Positions 9,247-19,225 of a stretch of DNA of 64,000 nucleotides are shown one piece after another. The translations under genes and the position numbers were made by a program. Each line of letters begins with the position of its first letter. Positions within the stretch are counted from its first letter, which is position 1. The notes under the pieces were generated by a model. The model ran no database searches, was not told the DNA's origin, and saw only the letters and a program-made list of their open reading frames with translations. This stretch comes from Pyrinomonadaceae bacterium (GTDB lineage Bacteria; Acidobacteriota; Blastocatellia; Pyrinomonadales; Pyrinomonadaceae). Where the stretch lies: contig JANQRU010000006.1 in the NCBI GenBank assembly GCA_028284415.1, positions 186,001 to 250,000 on the forward strand. The letters run 5' to 3'.

Positions 9247-10329
9247 TCAGTTTTTGTTGACTGCTAATTCTTCTATCAAATCTACTGTTGCCGAAGCTGC
9301 GTCGGCTCTTGCCATCTTCTTGGCATTCTTTTCCATTTCGGTGATTTTCTCGGGCGAATTTATAAAATCTTTAATTACTTTTGCCAAGCTCTCACCGTCC
9401 AAATCTTTTTGTAAGATCATCTTCGCTGCACCATTGTTTTCCAAGGCTTCAGCATTTTTTCGTTGATGATCGTCTGCGGCTGTCGGTAAAGGAATCATAA
9501 TCGCAACCTTTCCCGCCGCTGCAAGTTCCGCACAGGTTGTTGCACCTGCACGAGAAATTATTAAATCCGTTTTTTCAAATTGCGAAACCATATCAGAAAT
9601 GTATTCCCGTATATCGGCTTCGCTCCAATCATTTTCGGCATAGCCCTTTTTGACTGTTTCAAAATCAAGTTTGCCCGTCTGATGTGTGATGTTCAGCTTA
9701 TCTTTTACATTCTTTAAATTTGCCAGAGCATCAATCATCGCAAGATTTATCGCTCTTGCACCTTGTGAACCGCCAAATAGCAAAAGGTTGATTTTTTCAC
9801 CTCTATCTTTCGGCTCAATTTCAAAAAACTCCTTGCGAACGGGATTTCCGGTAACAACACCTTTATCGCCGAAATATGGCAAAGCCTCTTCAAATGTTAG
9901 AGCCGCTTTTGTAACAAATCTCGCAAGTTGGCGATTTGTAAAACCCGGCAGAGCATTAGAATCCATCGCCAAAGTTGGAATTCGCATAAGGCTCGCCATC
10001 AATAAAACAGGTCCCGTAACATATCCGCCCGCACCAGCCACAAGATCGGGCTTAAACTGTTCCAAAATCTTTCGAGCCTGCAAAAAACTTTTGGGCAAAA
10101 GTGCAAGTCCTTTGATCTTTCCAACCAAGCCAACGCTTTTTAAGCCTTTACTTTCAATTGTCAAAAGTTCAAAACCATTTTCAGGAACAATTCGTGATTC
10201 AAGTCCGCGTTCCGTTCCTACGAACTTAACCTCACTTTTTTCATCACGCTGCAAAATTTCATTTGCAACGGCAATTCCCGGGTAAATATGTCCGCCTGTT
10301 CCTCCGGCGGCTATCAAAACTCGCATCAA
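9247..10329 (-). CDS. murG: UDP-GlcNAc:undecaprenyl-PP-MurNAc-pentapeptide GlcNAc transferase
   Basis: 360 aa GT28-family enzyme on the cytoplasmic face of the membrane that converts lipid I to lipid II. The glycine-rich N-terminal loop AAGGTGGHIYPGIAVA and the second-domain loop LLFGGSQGARAIN are typical, as are the ISRAGATTCAELAA and PLPTAADDHQRKNAEAL donor-site motifs. Only one base separates its start from the stop of ftsW. Length is normal for MurG. Confidence 0.97.
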   Translation of the reverse strand: MMRVLIAAGGTGGHIYPGIAVANEILQRDEKSEVKFVGTERGLESRIVPENGFELLTIESKGLKSVGLVGKIKGLALLPKSFLQARKILEQFKPDLVAGAGGYVTGPVLLMASLMRIPTLAMDSNALPGFTNRQLARFVTKAALTFEEALPYFGDKGVVTGNPVRKEFFEIEPKDRGEKINLLLFGGSQGARAINLAMIDALANLKNVKDKLNITHQTGKLDFETVKKGYAENDWSEADIREYISDMVSQFEKTDLIISRAGATTCAELAAAGKVAIMIPLPTAADDHQRKNAEALENNGAAKMILQKDLDGESLAKVIKDFINSPEKITEMEKNAKKMARADAASATVDLIEELAVNKN

Positions 10330-10330
10330 A

Positions 10331-11566
10331 TTACTTTAATCTCGTTTTCCTTCTAGTCGTTTTTCGCTTTCTTGGCGTCTTTCTTTTCGTAGTCTTTTTC
10401 TTGCTAGTTTTTTTCTTTCGCTGTTTTTGTGGTGTCCGCGTTGCATGAATTCCATTTTCAAACGAAATAAATCCCGCGTGTTGCGAAATATTCAGCAAAA
10501 TGCCTATTGCAAAAAGCGTTACAATCACTGACGAGCCACCATAAGAGATAAATGGAAGTGGAATTCCTTTAGCAGGCAAAATTGAAATTACAACGCTGAT
10601 ATTAAATAGAGCCTGCATCACAATTCCTGTAATAATCCCGATTCCAAGTAACATTCCAAAACGATCTGGAGCAAGCAAAGCAGCTCGCGTTCCACGCCAA
10701 AGCAAAAGCCCGAATGCTAACACAACCGCTAGTGTTCCGACAAGTCCGAATTCCTCACCAACAACTGCAAAAATAAAATCTGAATATGGATACGGCAGAT
10801 AGAACAATTTCTGCTGTCCGCGTGCAAATCCTTCACCTAAAATTCCGCCTGAACCAATAGCATAAAGTGATTGCACAACTTGGTAGCCCGATGAATCCGC
10901 TTTCGCAAATGGATCCATAAAAGCCATCATACGTTCAAAACGCCAAGGTGCTAGAACAAGTGCTAAAGTTCCAAAGACCAAAAGAATTGTGCTGACAACG
11001 GCAAGGTGTAAAATCTTAGCTCCACCTGCGAAATAAACGCTAACAAAAACTGCACAAAGAACTATTACAGTTCCTAAATCAGGTTCGAGAAAGATTAATC
11101 CACAAAGTAGTGCTAAAACTCCCGCACACGGCAAAACCGTTTCGCGTATGTCACCAACCCACTTTTCATTTTTTGTCAAAAAATACGCTAAGAAAATTGG
11201 CAAAGCAATCTTGGCAAATTCAGACGGCTGAAAAGACATTCCGGGAAAGCGTATCCAACGTCTTGCCCCATTTATCGGCGGGAAAGCAAACACCGCAAGA
11301 AGCAAAATGACAGTAATTATCAAAAATCCGTAAACGACATATTTATGTTGATACCATTTATAATGAATCTTGCTTGCCGCATACATCACGGCTAAACCAG
11401 TAATCGTAAAACCAAACTGCTTGAAAAAATATGCAAACTGCGTTTCGCCGCCTGTTTCACGTAGCGAGATCATCGCTGATGCGGAATAAACCATTACCGC
11501 CCCAAACAACGCCAACGCCGCTGTTATAGCAAACATAAACCAATCTATTCGCAGTTTTTTTGCCAT
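10331..11566 (-). CDS. ftsW: Septal peptidoglycan glycosyltransferase FtsW
   Basis: 411 aa SEDS-family polymerase with about ten membrane segments. Diagnostic stretches are PSEFAKIALPIFLAYF, the FAVVGEEFGLVG loop, and GIPLPFISYGGSSV near the end. FtsW works with the class B penicillin-binding protein FtsI at the septum. The last 35 residues (about 377-411) are a low-complexity Lys/Arg/Thr tail (KKKTSKKKTTKRKTPRKRK) predicted to be cytoplasmic, which is not a usual FtsW feature. MurD ends six bases upstream. Confidence 0.95.
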   Translation of the reverse strand: MAKKLRIDWFMFAITAALALFGAVMVYSASAMISLRETGGETQFAYFFKQFGFTITGLAVMYAASKIHYKWYQHKYVVYGFLIITVILLLAVFAFPPINGARRWIRFPGMSFQPSEFAKIALPIFLAYFLTKNEKWVGDIRETVLPCAGVLALLCGLIFLEPDLGTVIVLCAVFVSVYFAGGAKILHLAVVSTILLVFGTLALVLAPWRFERMMAFMDPFAKADSSGYQVVQSLYAIGSGGILGEGFARGQQKLFYLPYPYSDFIFAVVGEEFGLVGTLAVVLAFGLLLWRGTRAALLAPDRFGMLLGIGIITGIVMQALFNISVVISILPAKGIPLPFISYGGSSVIVTLFAIGILLNISQHAGFISFENGIHATRTPQKQRKKKTSKKKTTKRKTPRKRKTTRRKTRLK

Positions 11567-11572
11567 TTTCGT

Positions 11573-12967
11573 TTAACCGTCAGTTTTAGCACTTTTGCTA
11601 TTCGTTGGAAGCAAATTACCTACCGCACTCTTAAATACCTCGCCTCTTTCTTCATAGCTTTTGAACATATCGAAACTTGCACAAGCTGGTGCGAGTAAAA
11701 CCGAATCACCAGGTTTGGCACTTTGAAAACTTTTTGTGACTGCATCTTCCATCGAATCAGCATGAAGTGTTTCTGCAACATTCTTCAATTGCGATTTGAT
11801 ATTGTCAGCATCTTCACCGATTAAAACGAGTTTTCGCACTTTTTTTTCAATCAGTTCTTCAAGCGGTGTATATGGTGCGTTCTTTCCCAAACCGCCCAAG
11901 ATCAAAACTATCTTTCCTTCTTCTTCCGAAAGTGCTTCAAGGGCTTTCAGGGTTGCATCAACGCTTGTCGCTTTTGAATCGTTATAAAATTGGACGCCTT
12001 CGATTTCTCTAACAAATTCAAGCCGATGTTCGACCGCTTTGAAATTTTGAATCGTTTCTTTCATTGAATCAGGTGAAGCACCACAAGCAAGTCCCGTAGC
12101 AAGTCCAGCCAAAATGTTCTGCACATTATGAATCCCACGAAGCGTCATATCATCCCGTGTTGTCAAAACTTTTTCTTTTCCACCTGCACGACAAATTAAT
12201 TCTCGCCCTCGCAAAAACAAACCTTCATCCAACTCTTTTGCAGTCGAAAATAAAGTTACATGGGATTTCAATGTTTGTGCCCAAGAACTTGTGATTTCGT
12301 CATCAGCGTTCAAAATTGCTAAATTATCTGTCGTCTGATTCATAAACAAGCGATGTTTGGCAGCTGCGTAGTCAGTAAAAAAATCATAACGATCCATATG
12401 ATTCGGCGTTACGTTCAAACAAATTCCAATATTCGGACAAAAATCTTTGATCGTTTCAAGTTGAAAACTAGAAAGTTCTCCAACCGTCCAAGTCTCATCA
12501 GTAGCTTGTTCAGCTAAAGACAAAAGCGTTGTGCCTATGTTTCCACCGACTAGAGTTTCAATTCCGGCATTTTTCAAGAGTTCACCGATCAAAGTGGTTG
12601 TCGTGGTCTTACCGTTTGAACCAGTAATCCCAACTATTCGACCTTTCATAAAACGATATGCCAACTCTACTTCACCGATAACTTCGCCATCTTTGCGGTC
12701 AACGTATCTCGCCGGGATTACAGATGTTGGAACTCCGGGAGAGATAACGACTAAATCAATCTGATCTAGTAGCCATCCCGGAAGTTTGCCATCTATCAAA
12801 CCAACTCTATATTTATCTTTCAAAGAACGTGCTTCTTCCGACCATTCAGAAATTTCTTTTTTATCATGAAGTGCAACCGTCGCTCCTTTTTGAGCCAGAA
12901 ACTTTGCCGATTCAACACCGGATTTTCCTGCTCCGAGAACTAAAGATTTTCGTCCCTTTATATCCAT
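11573..12967 (-). CDS. murD: UDP-N-acetylmuramoylalanine--D-glutamate ligase
   Basis: 464 aa. Adds D-Glu to UDP-MurNAc-L-Ala. The N-terminal VLGAGKSGVESAKFLA binds the UDP part; the P-loop is GITGSNGKTTTTTLIG; ELSSFQLETI and FYNDSKATSVDATLKALE are characteristic MurD motifs; the C-terminal domain ends with VLLAPACASFDMF. It sits five bases after mraY and six before ftsW. No anomalies. Confidence 0.97.
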   Translation of the reverse strand: MDIKGRKSLVLGAGKSGVESAKFLAQKGATVALHDKKEISEWSEEARSLKDKYRVGLIDGKLPGWLLDQIDLVVISPGVPTSVIPARYVDRKDGEVIGEVELAYRFMKGRIVGITGSNGKTTTTTLIGELLKNAGIETLVGGNIGTTLLSLAEQATDETWTVGELSSFQLETIKDFCPNIGICLNVTPNHMDRYDFFTDYAAAKHRLFMNQTTDNLAILNADDEITSSWAQTLKSHVTLFSTAKELDEGLFLRGRELICRAGGKEKVLTTRDDMTLRGIHNVQNILAGLATGLACGASPDSMKETIQNFKAVEHRLEFVREIEGVQFYNDSKATSVDATLKALEALSEEEGKIVLILGGLGKNAPYTPLEELIEKKVRKLVLIGEDADNIKSQLKNVAETLHADSMEDAVTKSFQSAKPGDSVLLAPACASFDMFKSYEERGEVFKSAVGNLLPTNSKSAKTDG

Positions 12968-12972
12968 TAAAT

Positions 12973-14130
12973 CTATCTAAGTTTGAGCGTTGATAAACTC
13001 AATAAAGCAAACAAAATTGCAATAATTACGAATCTGAATACCACCTTGGATTCTTTCCATCCAGACAACTCAAAATGATGGTGAATCGGTGACATCTTAA
13101 AAACTCTTTTCCCTGTCAACTTAAATGAGGTTACTTGAATCATTACTGACAAGGCTTCAATTATGAAAACTCCGCCAACAAATGGCAGCATAAATTCTTG
13201 CTTGGTCAGAATGGCTACTGTTCCTAAAGCTCCACCAATCGCAAGCGAGCCGACATCTCCCATAAAGACCTCAGCCTTTGGTGCATTAAACCAAAGAAAA
13301 CCTAAACTTGCTCCGACCATCGCACCACAAAAAATAGTTAATTCAGCAGCTTCGGGTTTGTGCGTTAGATCAAGATACTCTGCCCAACGCCCATCACTGG
13401 TTATATAAGTTAAACCTGTCAGAGCAGACATGGCGATAAATGTAACGCTGATAGCCAATCCATCTAATCCATCTGTAAGATTTACCGCGTTTGAAGAACC
13501 AAGAAGAATAAAAATTATGAATCCCAGATAAACCCAAGGTCCTACCCAGCTAATACTTGTAAAAGGATTCGGATCAGCCGTTGCCTTTATGAAAGGAATG
13601 CTGATATTCCAAGGGTAATTAGCCACTGAATTAAGGGGATAATTAGCTACAAAATACAAAGCTCCCCAAACTCCCACTGCTACAATTACTTGACCGAGTA
13701 ATTTTTGTTTTCCTGTTAAGCCAAGATTTCTTTTTTTAACGATTTTTATGTAATCGTCGGCAAACCCGATTAGACCAAAGAGTGTCGTAGCACCTAAGGC
13801 GAGCCATAAATAAAGACTGTCCATACGTGCCCAAAGCACAGTTGAAACAAAAACTGAGCCAAGAATTAAAACCCCACCCATCGTTGGAGTTCCCTTTTTG
13901 GCTTTATGAGATTCGGGTCCCTCTTCTCTTATCTCTTGACCAAACTTTAGGGCTTCAAGTTTTTTGATTACTTTGCTACCTAATAACAACGAGATCAGAA
14001 GTGCGGTAATAACAGCCCAAGCGGTTCGGAATGTAACATATTGAATTACGTTCAAACCCTTAAAAATATACGATTCGCCCCCCGCACCGTATTGTTTAAA
14101 AACTATTTCGTATAAAAAATAATAGAGCAT
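12973..14130 (-). CDS. mraY: Phospho-N-acetylmuramoyl-pentapeptide-transferase
   Basis: 385 aa integral membrane enzyme, about ten membrane segments, that moves phospho-MurNAc-pentapeptide onto undecaprenyl phosphate to form lipid I. Catalytic motifs: [12 protein letters not shown] with the paired Asp, [26 protein letters not shown], and the signature [13 protein letters not shown] near the C-terminus. GTPTMGGVL in the first cytoplasmic loop is also typical. The 46-base gap to murF contains three copies of the 7-bp repeat described separately. Confidence 0.97.
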   Translation of the reverse strand: MLYYFLYEIVFKQYGAGGESYIFKGLNVIQYVTFRTAWAVITALLISLLLGSKVIKKLEALKFGQEIREEGPESHKAKKGTPTMGGVLILGSVFVSTVLWARMDSLYLWLALGATTLFGLIGFADDYIKIVKKRNLGLTGKQKLLGQVIVAVGVWGALYFVANYPLNSVANYPWNISIPFIKATADPNPFTSISWVGPWVYLGFIIFILLGSSNAVNLTDGLDGLAISVTFIAMSALTGLTYITSDGRWAEYLDLTHKPEAAELTIFCGAMVGASLGFLWFNAPKAEVFMGDVGSLAIGGALGTVAILTKQEFMLPFVGGVFIIEALSVMIQVTSFKLTGKRVFKMSPIHHHFELSGWKESKVVFRFVIIAILFALLSLSTLKLR

Positions 14131-14136
14131 TTTATC

Positions 14137-14157
14137 AGTGGTCAGTTGTTAGTTTTC
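14137..14157 (+). repeat. Three 7-bp tandem repeats (mraY-murF gap)
   Basis: Three consecutive heptamers each starting AGT (AGTGGTC, AGTTGTT, AGTTTTC) fill part of the 46-base gap between murF and mraY. They share the phase and AGT core of the heptamer arrays at 25134, 25685, 26661 and 52643, though this copy is the most degenerate. Confidence 0.5.
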
Positions 14158-14176
14158 TCAAAACCAACTCTAAAAA

Positions 14177-15631
14177 CTAAGCAACTTTATACCTTTCAAC
14201 CAGTTTCTCAATAACTTTTTCAGTCCGAACACCACGCGAACCTTTTACTAAAATTAAATCGTCTTTTTTAACTTCTTTTGCTAAATAATCACCTGCTGAA
14301 TCTGAATCAGGAAAAAATGAAGCTCTGTTATCAAACTCATTTTCAATTGCGGCTAAAACCATATCTTCTGCAAATCCTCTGACACCTATCAGACAATCAA
14401 TTCCAGTTTCAGTTAGGTCTCTTCCTGTTTGACGATGAATTTCTTTCTCATCTTCACCAAGCTCAAGCATTTCGCCAGCTACAACGATTGTTCTATTTTC
14501 GGGTTTAGCACCGTCTTTTAAAGTGTTGACCATTTTCAAAAGAGCAGCCGGATTTGAATTATATGAATCATTTATAACTGTAAATCCTTCTTGAAAATGT
14601 AAAATCTCACCCCTCTGTGTCGGTGGCTTAATGGTATTCAAAGCATCTGCTATTTCTTTAGCCGACATTCCAAAAGAGTATCCAACAGCTGCTGCTGACA
14701 GAGCATTTAAAACATTGTGCTTCCCCGAAAGTTGAAAAATAACTTCTTCTTCACCACTAGGAGTTTTCAGTGTAAAATGTGTTTCGCCAAAACGCTTCAT
14801 TTCAATGTTTTCAGCTTTCACATCAGCTTCATTTTCAATTCCGTAAATTACATTTTTTCCTCTGTGCAAATTCCGCATTTCAGCAACACGAAAATCATCT
14901 GCGTTTAGAATTGCCGTTCCATTTTCTTTTAATCCCTCTACCAATTCGGCTTTTGCTTTGGCAACATTTTCAATTGAGCCCAAATGTTCTACGTGAACAG
15001 GTAAAACGTTTAATTCGACCGCAAAGTCAGGTGGCGTAATTTCACAGAGTCTTGCTATCTCTCGATTTGGCGTGGACATACCCATTTCCAAAACGGCAAC
15101 TTCATAGGAATCATCTTCGACTAATTTCAAAACAGTCATAGGATGTCCTAATCCATTGTTGAAATTCTTTTCAGTTTTCAAAACTTTTCGCCCTGATGAT
15201 TGAAGAACATGAGCAGTTAATTCTTTAGCAGTTGTTTTTCCTGCACTTCCTGTTATAGCAACAACAGGCTTATCCCAATTTAAATAGACATTGTGAGCAA
15301 GCTTTTGAAAAGCAACGATTACATCATCCGAAAAAATCAATCTGTCCGTGTATTTTTTTAATGATTCTTTATGCTCTTCGTAGCGGTCTTGGCGAACAAC
15401 GCAGGCAATTGCACCGCTCTCAAAAGCCTTTGGAACAAACTTTGTGGCATCCATAAAATCGCCATTGAAACAATTGTTTTTGAACTCAGGTTGTGAGAAT
15501 GCAAAAAACACTTCACCCGCTTTTACATTTCTTGAATCGGTTGGGAAGTTTTTTACTTCCGATTCTAGTAAAGCGGGGTTTAAGTTTGACGCATCTGCGT
15601 TCATATATTTAATGGCGGTTTCAAGTTTCAA
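14177..15631 (-). CDS. murF: UDP-MurNAc-tripeptide--D-alanyl-D-alanine ligase
   Basis: 484 aa. Adds D-Ala-D-Ala to complete the UDP-MurNAc pentapeptide. It is MurF rather than MurE by LKTEKNFNNGLGHPMTVL and LEMGMSTPNREIARLCEI after the P-loop ITGSAGKTTAKEL (about residue 130), and by VINDSYNSNPAALLKMV in the C-terminal half. The start overlaps the end of ftsI by four bases (ATGA type), a sign of coupling. That overlap leaves no room for murE, which commonly lies between ftsI and murF. Confidence 0.95.
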   Translation of the reverse strand: MKLETAIKYMNADASNLNPALLESEVKNFPTDSRNVKAGEVFFAFSQPEFKNNCFNGDFMDATKFVPKAFESGAIACVVRQDRYEEHKESLKKYTDRLIFSDDVIVAFQKLAHNVYLNWDKPVVAITGSAGKTTAKELTAHVLQSSGRKVLKTEKNFNNGLGHPMTVLKLVEDDSYEVAVLEMGMSTPNREIARLCEITPPDFAVELNVLPVHVEHLGSIENVAKAKAELVEGLKENGTAILNADDFRVAEMRNLHRGKNVIYGIENEADVKAENIEMKRFGETHFTLKTPSGEEEVIFQLSGKHNVLNALSAAAVGYSFGMSAKEIADALNTIKPPTQRGEILHFQEGFTVINDSYNSNPAALLKMVNTLKDGAKPENRTIVVAGEMLELGEDEKEIHRQTGRDLTETGIDCLIGVRGFAEDMVLAAIENEFDNRASFFPDSDSAGDYLAKEVKKDDLILVKGSRGVRTEKVIEKLVERYKVA

Positions 15632-17664
15632 GTTTCCCTATTCTTTCTTGCTCCTGTTTTCTTTTTTCCTGTTTTTTTGCGGTCGGCAACAGTAGATTTA
15701 CCATTTTTACCTTTATTATTCTTACTCTCTTTTGGTTTTTCTTTAGGTTTTGTCTTTCTACCTTTTGTAACTTTTTCTTTTTTATTTACTTTGTCTTTTT
15801 CTTTTTTCTTGTCTTCTTTTTTTGTACTCTCTTCTTCTATCAAATCGGGATTTTCATTGTCGTTTAGCTCATCTTCTTCGACAGCAAAGTCATCTGGCAA
15901 AGTTCCATCAGGTGTTACATTCAGTTCGGGCAGAACTTGCTCAGCTATTTCACGAAAAACTGGAGCAGCTACCTGTCCACCATTTCGTAAAGCACCTTGT
16001 GGTTCATCCATTACAACAGCAATGACCACACGCGGATTGTCTGCGGGGGCAAATCCGATGAAGGAAGAGACGTATTTGTTTCTATTTACAGCTTTGAGTT
16101 TAGCGTCGTATTTCCAAGCTGTTCCGGTCTTACCTGCGGAAGTATAACCCTTTAATTGAGCTCTTTTAGCCGTACCATCTGTAACAACCTCACGCATCAT
16201 CTTACGTAAGCTACGAGCAGTTTCTTCAGTCACAACTCTTTCCGATTTCGGCTTTGTTGTGAAAACTGTTTGTCCGTCAGATTTTCTAATTTCTTTGATG
16301 ATTCGCGGTTGGATCTTTACACCGTCATTAGCAATAGTCGCAAAAGCAGTCGCACTTTGCAAAGCTGTAACGCCGATTTCATATCCTATTGACATTGAAG
16401 CTAGAGAATCACCGTTCCACTTCTTCGGATGACGCAAAATTCCGCCTGCTTCAGCGGGCAGTTTTACACCTGTTTTATGACCAAAACCAAATTCACGAGC
16501 ATAGCGGTAAAATCTATTTTTTCCGACTTCCATACCCGTTTTTATTGCCCCAACATTGCTAGAATGAGCAAATGCCTTTGAGTAAGAAACCGTTCCTACT
16601 GCGTGTGAATCCTTAAATGTATGTCCACTTACAGTTATCGTTCCATTACCGCAATCAATGTCGCTTTCAGGTTTAATTAATTCTTCTTCGAGTGCCGCCC
16701 CAAACGTAACCAACTTAAAGACTGAACCGGGTGAATAATTATCCTGAATTGCTCTGTTTTTCCACATCGCTGGTTTTAGCTTGCGATATTCGTTTGGATC
16801 AAATGAAGGATAATTAGCCATTGCTAAAATTTCACCTGTTTTTGGATCAAGCACGATAGCTTTACCTGATTTCGAACCTGATTTTTTAGCAGCTTTGGCA
16901 AGAGCCTCTTCAGTTTTGTATTGAATGGAGTTACTGATAGTTAAAACGACATCTCTAGGCGGTTCACGGTGAACCTCAGTTTCTTCATAAACTCTTCCTA
17001 ATCTGTCCCGTTCTCGAAGCAAGCTAACCACCTCACCTTTCAGAACTTCTTCTTGCGACATTTCAATACCAGCTCGACCCAGATGCTCGGAATTTGTAAA
17101 ACCAATTATATGAGCTGCCAGATTTTTATATGGATATGTCCTTTTTTGCTCTTTCTTCCAGTGAAGTCCAGCAAATTTAGGCATATCATATTTCTTTAGA
17201 TCTTCCTCAGATAAAACTCGATTAACCTCTTTATATTTTTCTTCATCCAATCGACGAGCAATCCAGACAAATCTCCTGTTCTTCTTCTTACCATTTTTCA
17301 GGTCTTTAATAACTTTTTTTGTATTTATATCCAGAACTTCAGATATTTTTTGGGCAGTATCTTCGATATCTTCGATTTTGGTTGGGTCAGCATAAAGAGA
17401 TTTAACTCTAATACTCATTGCCAGAGTTCTTTCATTCCGGTCAAAAATTGTTCCTCGCAGCGTCTTTGTTTTGTGCTCATACTGTCTTTGTTCCAGAGCT
17501 TTTTCGCGCAACCAGGAGTGCTGATTTACTTGTAAATGCACAAGCCTCACGCCGATTGCCACAATCCAAAAGATAAATACAGCGACAATAAGCATATACC
17601 GCGTAAAAACGGTCTGCAGTGAGTTTTTCTTTCGTGTGCTTTTTTTTCTAGAACGTCTAGGCAT
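15628..17664 (-). CDS. ftsI: Septal class B penicillin-binding protein FtsI (PBP3-like transpeptidase)
   Basis: 678 aa. A basic N-terminus (RRSRKKSTRKK), one membrane segment (about 22-42), a dimerisation domain (DRNERTLAMS), and the transpeptidase domain. Active-site motifs: SVFK in YSPGSVFKLVTF (nucleophile Ser), SSN in AFAHSSNVGAIK, and KTG in TSAGKTGTAWKY. It cross-links septal peptidoglycan with FtsW. No PASTA domain. The last 75 or so residues are an odd Lys/Glu-rich tail (KKEDKKKEKDKVNKKEK) that would lie in the periplasm, absent from standard FtsI. Fourteen bases downstream of ftsL. Confidence 0.93.
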   Translation of the reverse strand: MPRRSRKKSTRKKNSLQTVFTRYMLIVAVFIFWIVAIGVRLVHLQVNQHSWLREKALEQRQYEHKTKTLRGTIFDRNERTLAMSIRVKSLYADPTKIEDIEDTAQKISEVLDINTKKVIKDLKNGKKKNRRFVWIARRLDEEKYKEVNRVLSEEDLKKYDMPKFAGLHWKKEQKRTYPYKNLAAHIIGFTNSEHLGRAGIEMSQEEVLKGEVVSLLRERDRLGRVYEETEVHREPPRDVVLTISNSIQYKTEEALAKAAKKSGSKSGKAIVLDPKTGEILAMANYPSFDPNEYRKLKPAMWKNRAIQDNYSPGSVFKLVTFGAALEEELIKPESDIDCGNGTITVSGHTFKDSHAVGTVSYSKAFAHSSNVGAIKTGMEVGKNRFYRYAREFGFGHKTGVKLPAEAGGILRHPKKWNGDSLASMSIGYEIGVTALQSATAFATIANDGVKIQPRIIKEIRKSDGQTVFTTKPKSERVVTEETARSLRKMMREVVTDGTAKRAQLKGYTSAGKTGTAWKYDAKLKAVNRNKYVSSFIGFAPADNPRVVIAVVMDEPQGALRNGGQVAAPVFREIAEQVLPELNVTPDGTLPDDFAVEEDELNDNENPDLIEEESTKKEDKKKEKDKVNKKEKVTKGRKTKPKEKPKESKNNKGKNGKSTVADRKKTGKKKTGARKNRET

Positions 17665-17678
17665 AATTTGAACTTGAA

Positions 17679-18248
17679 TTATCTTTTAGTTGATTGGGTT
17701 TGGGATGTTCCGTTTTTTCTGAAATTCTCTGCCGTATATTCTTCGACTTCTTTATCAATAATAATCTTTCGTTTTTCAGTCTTTTTATCTTTCTTTAGCT
17801 CTTTTTTCTCCTTATTTTTACTTTTAGACTTTTTGGTTTTCTCGGTCACCAGAGAAGTTTTTTCTGTTGGTAAATCAATTTTCTTGTTGCTTTTCTCTGA
17901 TGAATCCTCAAGCTCTTCCTTTTTTCCAATGACTTGAATATTTCTAGCGGTCATTGTGGTCAAACCGAGCTTTTTCGCAGCTTTTTTTATTTCGTTTGGA
18001 GAAAGTGCAATCTCCCTTGCAAGTTTTAAGCGACGTGTCTCAGATTTTAGTTCTTCGATTTCTTTACGAAGTTTGGCGTTTTTCATTCCGTAATCCATTG
18101 AAGAAAAATGGGAACGGGCAGCCCAGAAAAATCCTGTCACCAGAATTAATCCGCATACAACGGTTAATAAACAATACTTCCAAGGGATTGGATCATGTTG
18201 GCGGCGTACTTTTGAATGTCTTTTTTTAGGCAGGTTTCTTTTTCTCAT
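17679..18248 (-). CDS. ftsL: FtsL-like divisome protein
   Basis: 189 aa bitopic membrane protein identified by position (rsmH-ftsL-ftsI) and architecture. A basic cytoplasmic N-terminus (MRKRNLPKKRHSKVRRQ) leads into one membrane segment (about 25-45, YCLLTVVCGLILVTGFFWAA), then a leucine-zipper-like coiled coil (NAKLRKEIEELKSETRRLKL) and the PNEIKKAAKKLGL motif usual in FtsL. The last 80 residues are Lys/Glu/Ser-rich, longer than usual. The reading frame is open to 18422, but that extension overlaps rsmH; the ATG at 18248 is chosen because it lies after rsmH and has GAGAG upstream. Confidence 0.8.
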   Translation of the reverse strand: MRKRNLPKKRHSKVRRQHDPIPWKYCLLTVVCGLILVTGFFWAARSHFSSMDYGMKNAKLRKEIEELKSETRRLKLAREIALSPNEIKKAAKKLGLTTMTARNIQVIGKKEELEDSSEKSNKKIDLPTEKTSLVTEKTKKSKSKNKEKKELKKDKKTEKRKIIIDKEVEEYTAENFRKNGTSQTQSTKR

Positions 18249-18268
18249 AATATTACTCTCAAAAAGAA

Positions 18269-19225
18269 TTATTTTTTTTGGCAAGCACGAAGTTTCGCAC
18301 TTCTTGAACGTGGATTCTCCGTTTGTTCTTTTTCGCTTGGAGCGATCGGTTTGCGAGTCAGAATCTTTACTTGTTGGGAAGCCCCGCAAATACACTGGGG
18401 AAATTTCGGCGGACAAAAACACTTTCCACTGAGTTTTTGCATCGTTTTTTTAACGATTCTGTCTTCTAATGAATGAAATGTTATAACAACCAATCTTCCA
18501 TTCGTTTTCAAAATTTCTACGCTGTCACGTAAAAAATCTTCTAAAATTTCTAATTCTTTGTTTACCGCTATCCTTAATGCTTGAAAGGTTTTAGTAGCGG
18601 GGTGAGTTTTGCTTTTTCTGCTTTGTCTAACAGCTCCTTTGACAAGTTCAGCAAGCTCAAAAGTGGTTCTAACCGGAACACCTTTTTTTCTTCTTTCAAC
18701 AATCCGACGAGCTATTCGTCTCGAAAATCTTTCTTCCCCATATTGATAAATGACGTTTGCAATTTCTTCTTCTGTTAATCTCTCAAGCAATTCAGCAGCC
18801 GTTTCTTCATCAGAGCTTTTGTCCATTCGCATATCAAGCGGGGCGTCAAACCTGAAACTAAAACCTCTTGACTCACTATCAAACTGTAAAGACGAAACTC
18901 CCAGATCAGCGATGACTCCGTCCACCTCGGCGATTTCATGATTTTCTATCACTTGCTTAATTTCAGAAAAATTTGAGTGGACTATGCTTATCCTTTCTCC
19001 AAATTTTTCAAGTCTTTTTTCTGCAAATGCGAGTGCTTCTGTGTCTTGATCAATTCCAAATACTTTAGTTTTTGTAGTAACAGATAATATTTTTTCTGTA
19101 TGACCGCCGAGACCTAATGTTGCATCAACAATAATCGATTTATCTTTTGGCTCAAGAAAATCAATTACCTCCGTCAATAATACGGGCTTATGCAAACTAT
19201 CATCTTTTGTTGCAAAAATATTCAA
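18269..19225 (-). CDS. rsmH: 16S rRNA (cytosine1402-N4)-methyltransferase
   Basis: 318 aa, formerly MraW. Methylates C1402 in the 30S decoding site. Motifs include HKPVLLTEVIDFL, the SAM-binding IVDATLGLGGHTEKIL, DGVIADLGVSSLQFD, RGFSFRFDAPLDMRMD, and FHSLEDRIVKK. It is the first gene of the dcw cluster in this window; mraZ, usually just upstream, is absent. The promoter for the cluster should lie in the 426-base region 19226-19651. Confidence 0.97.
   Translation of the reverse strand: MNIFATKDDSLHKPVLLTEVIDFLEPKDKSIIVDATLGLGGHTEKILSVTTKTKVFGIDQDTEALAFAEKRLEKFGERISIVHSNFSEIKQVIENHEIAEVDGVIADLGVSSLQFDSESRGFSFRFDAPLDMRMDKSSDEETAAELLERLTEEEIANVIYQYGEERFSRRIARRIVERRKKGVPVRTTFELAELVKGAVRQSRKSKTHPATKTFQALRIAVNKELEILEDFLRDSVEILKTNGRLVVITFHSLEDRIVKKTMQKLSGKCFCPPKFPQCICGASQQVKILTRKPIAPSEKEQTENPRSRSAKLRACQKK

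Noticed and set aside
9686-10285. A 199-codon plus-strand frame opposite murG
   Set aside because: murG is unambiguous on the minus strand; the antisense product is Ser/Pro-rich without any known motif.
18249-18422. Upstream 58-codon extension of the ftsL frame
   Set aside because: It overlaps the end of rsmH out of frame, and the internal ATG at 18248 has a ribosome-binding site and starts at the usual FtsL N-terminus.
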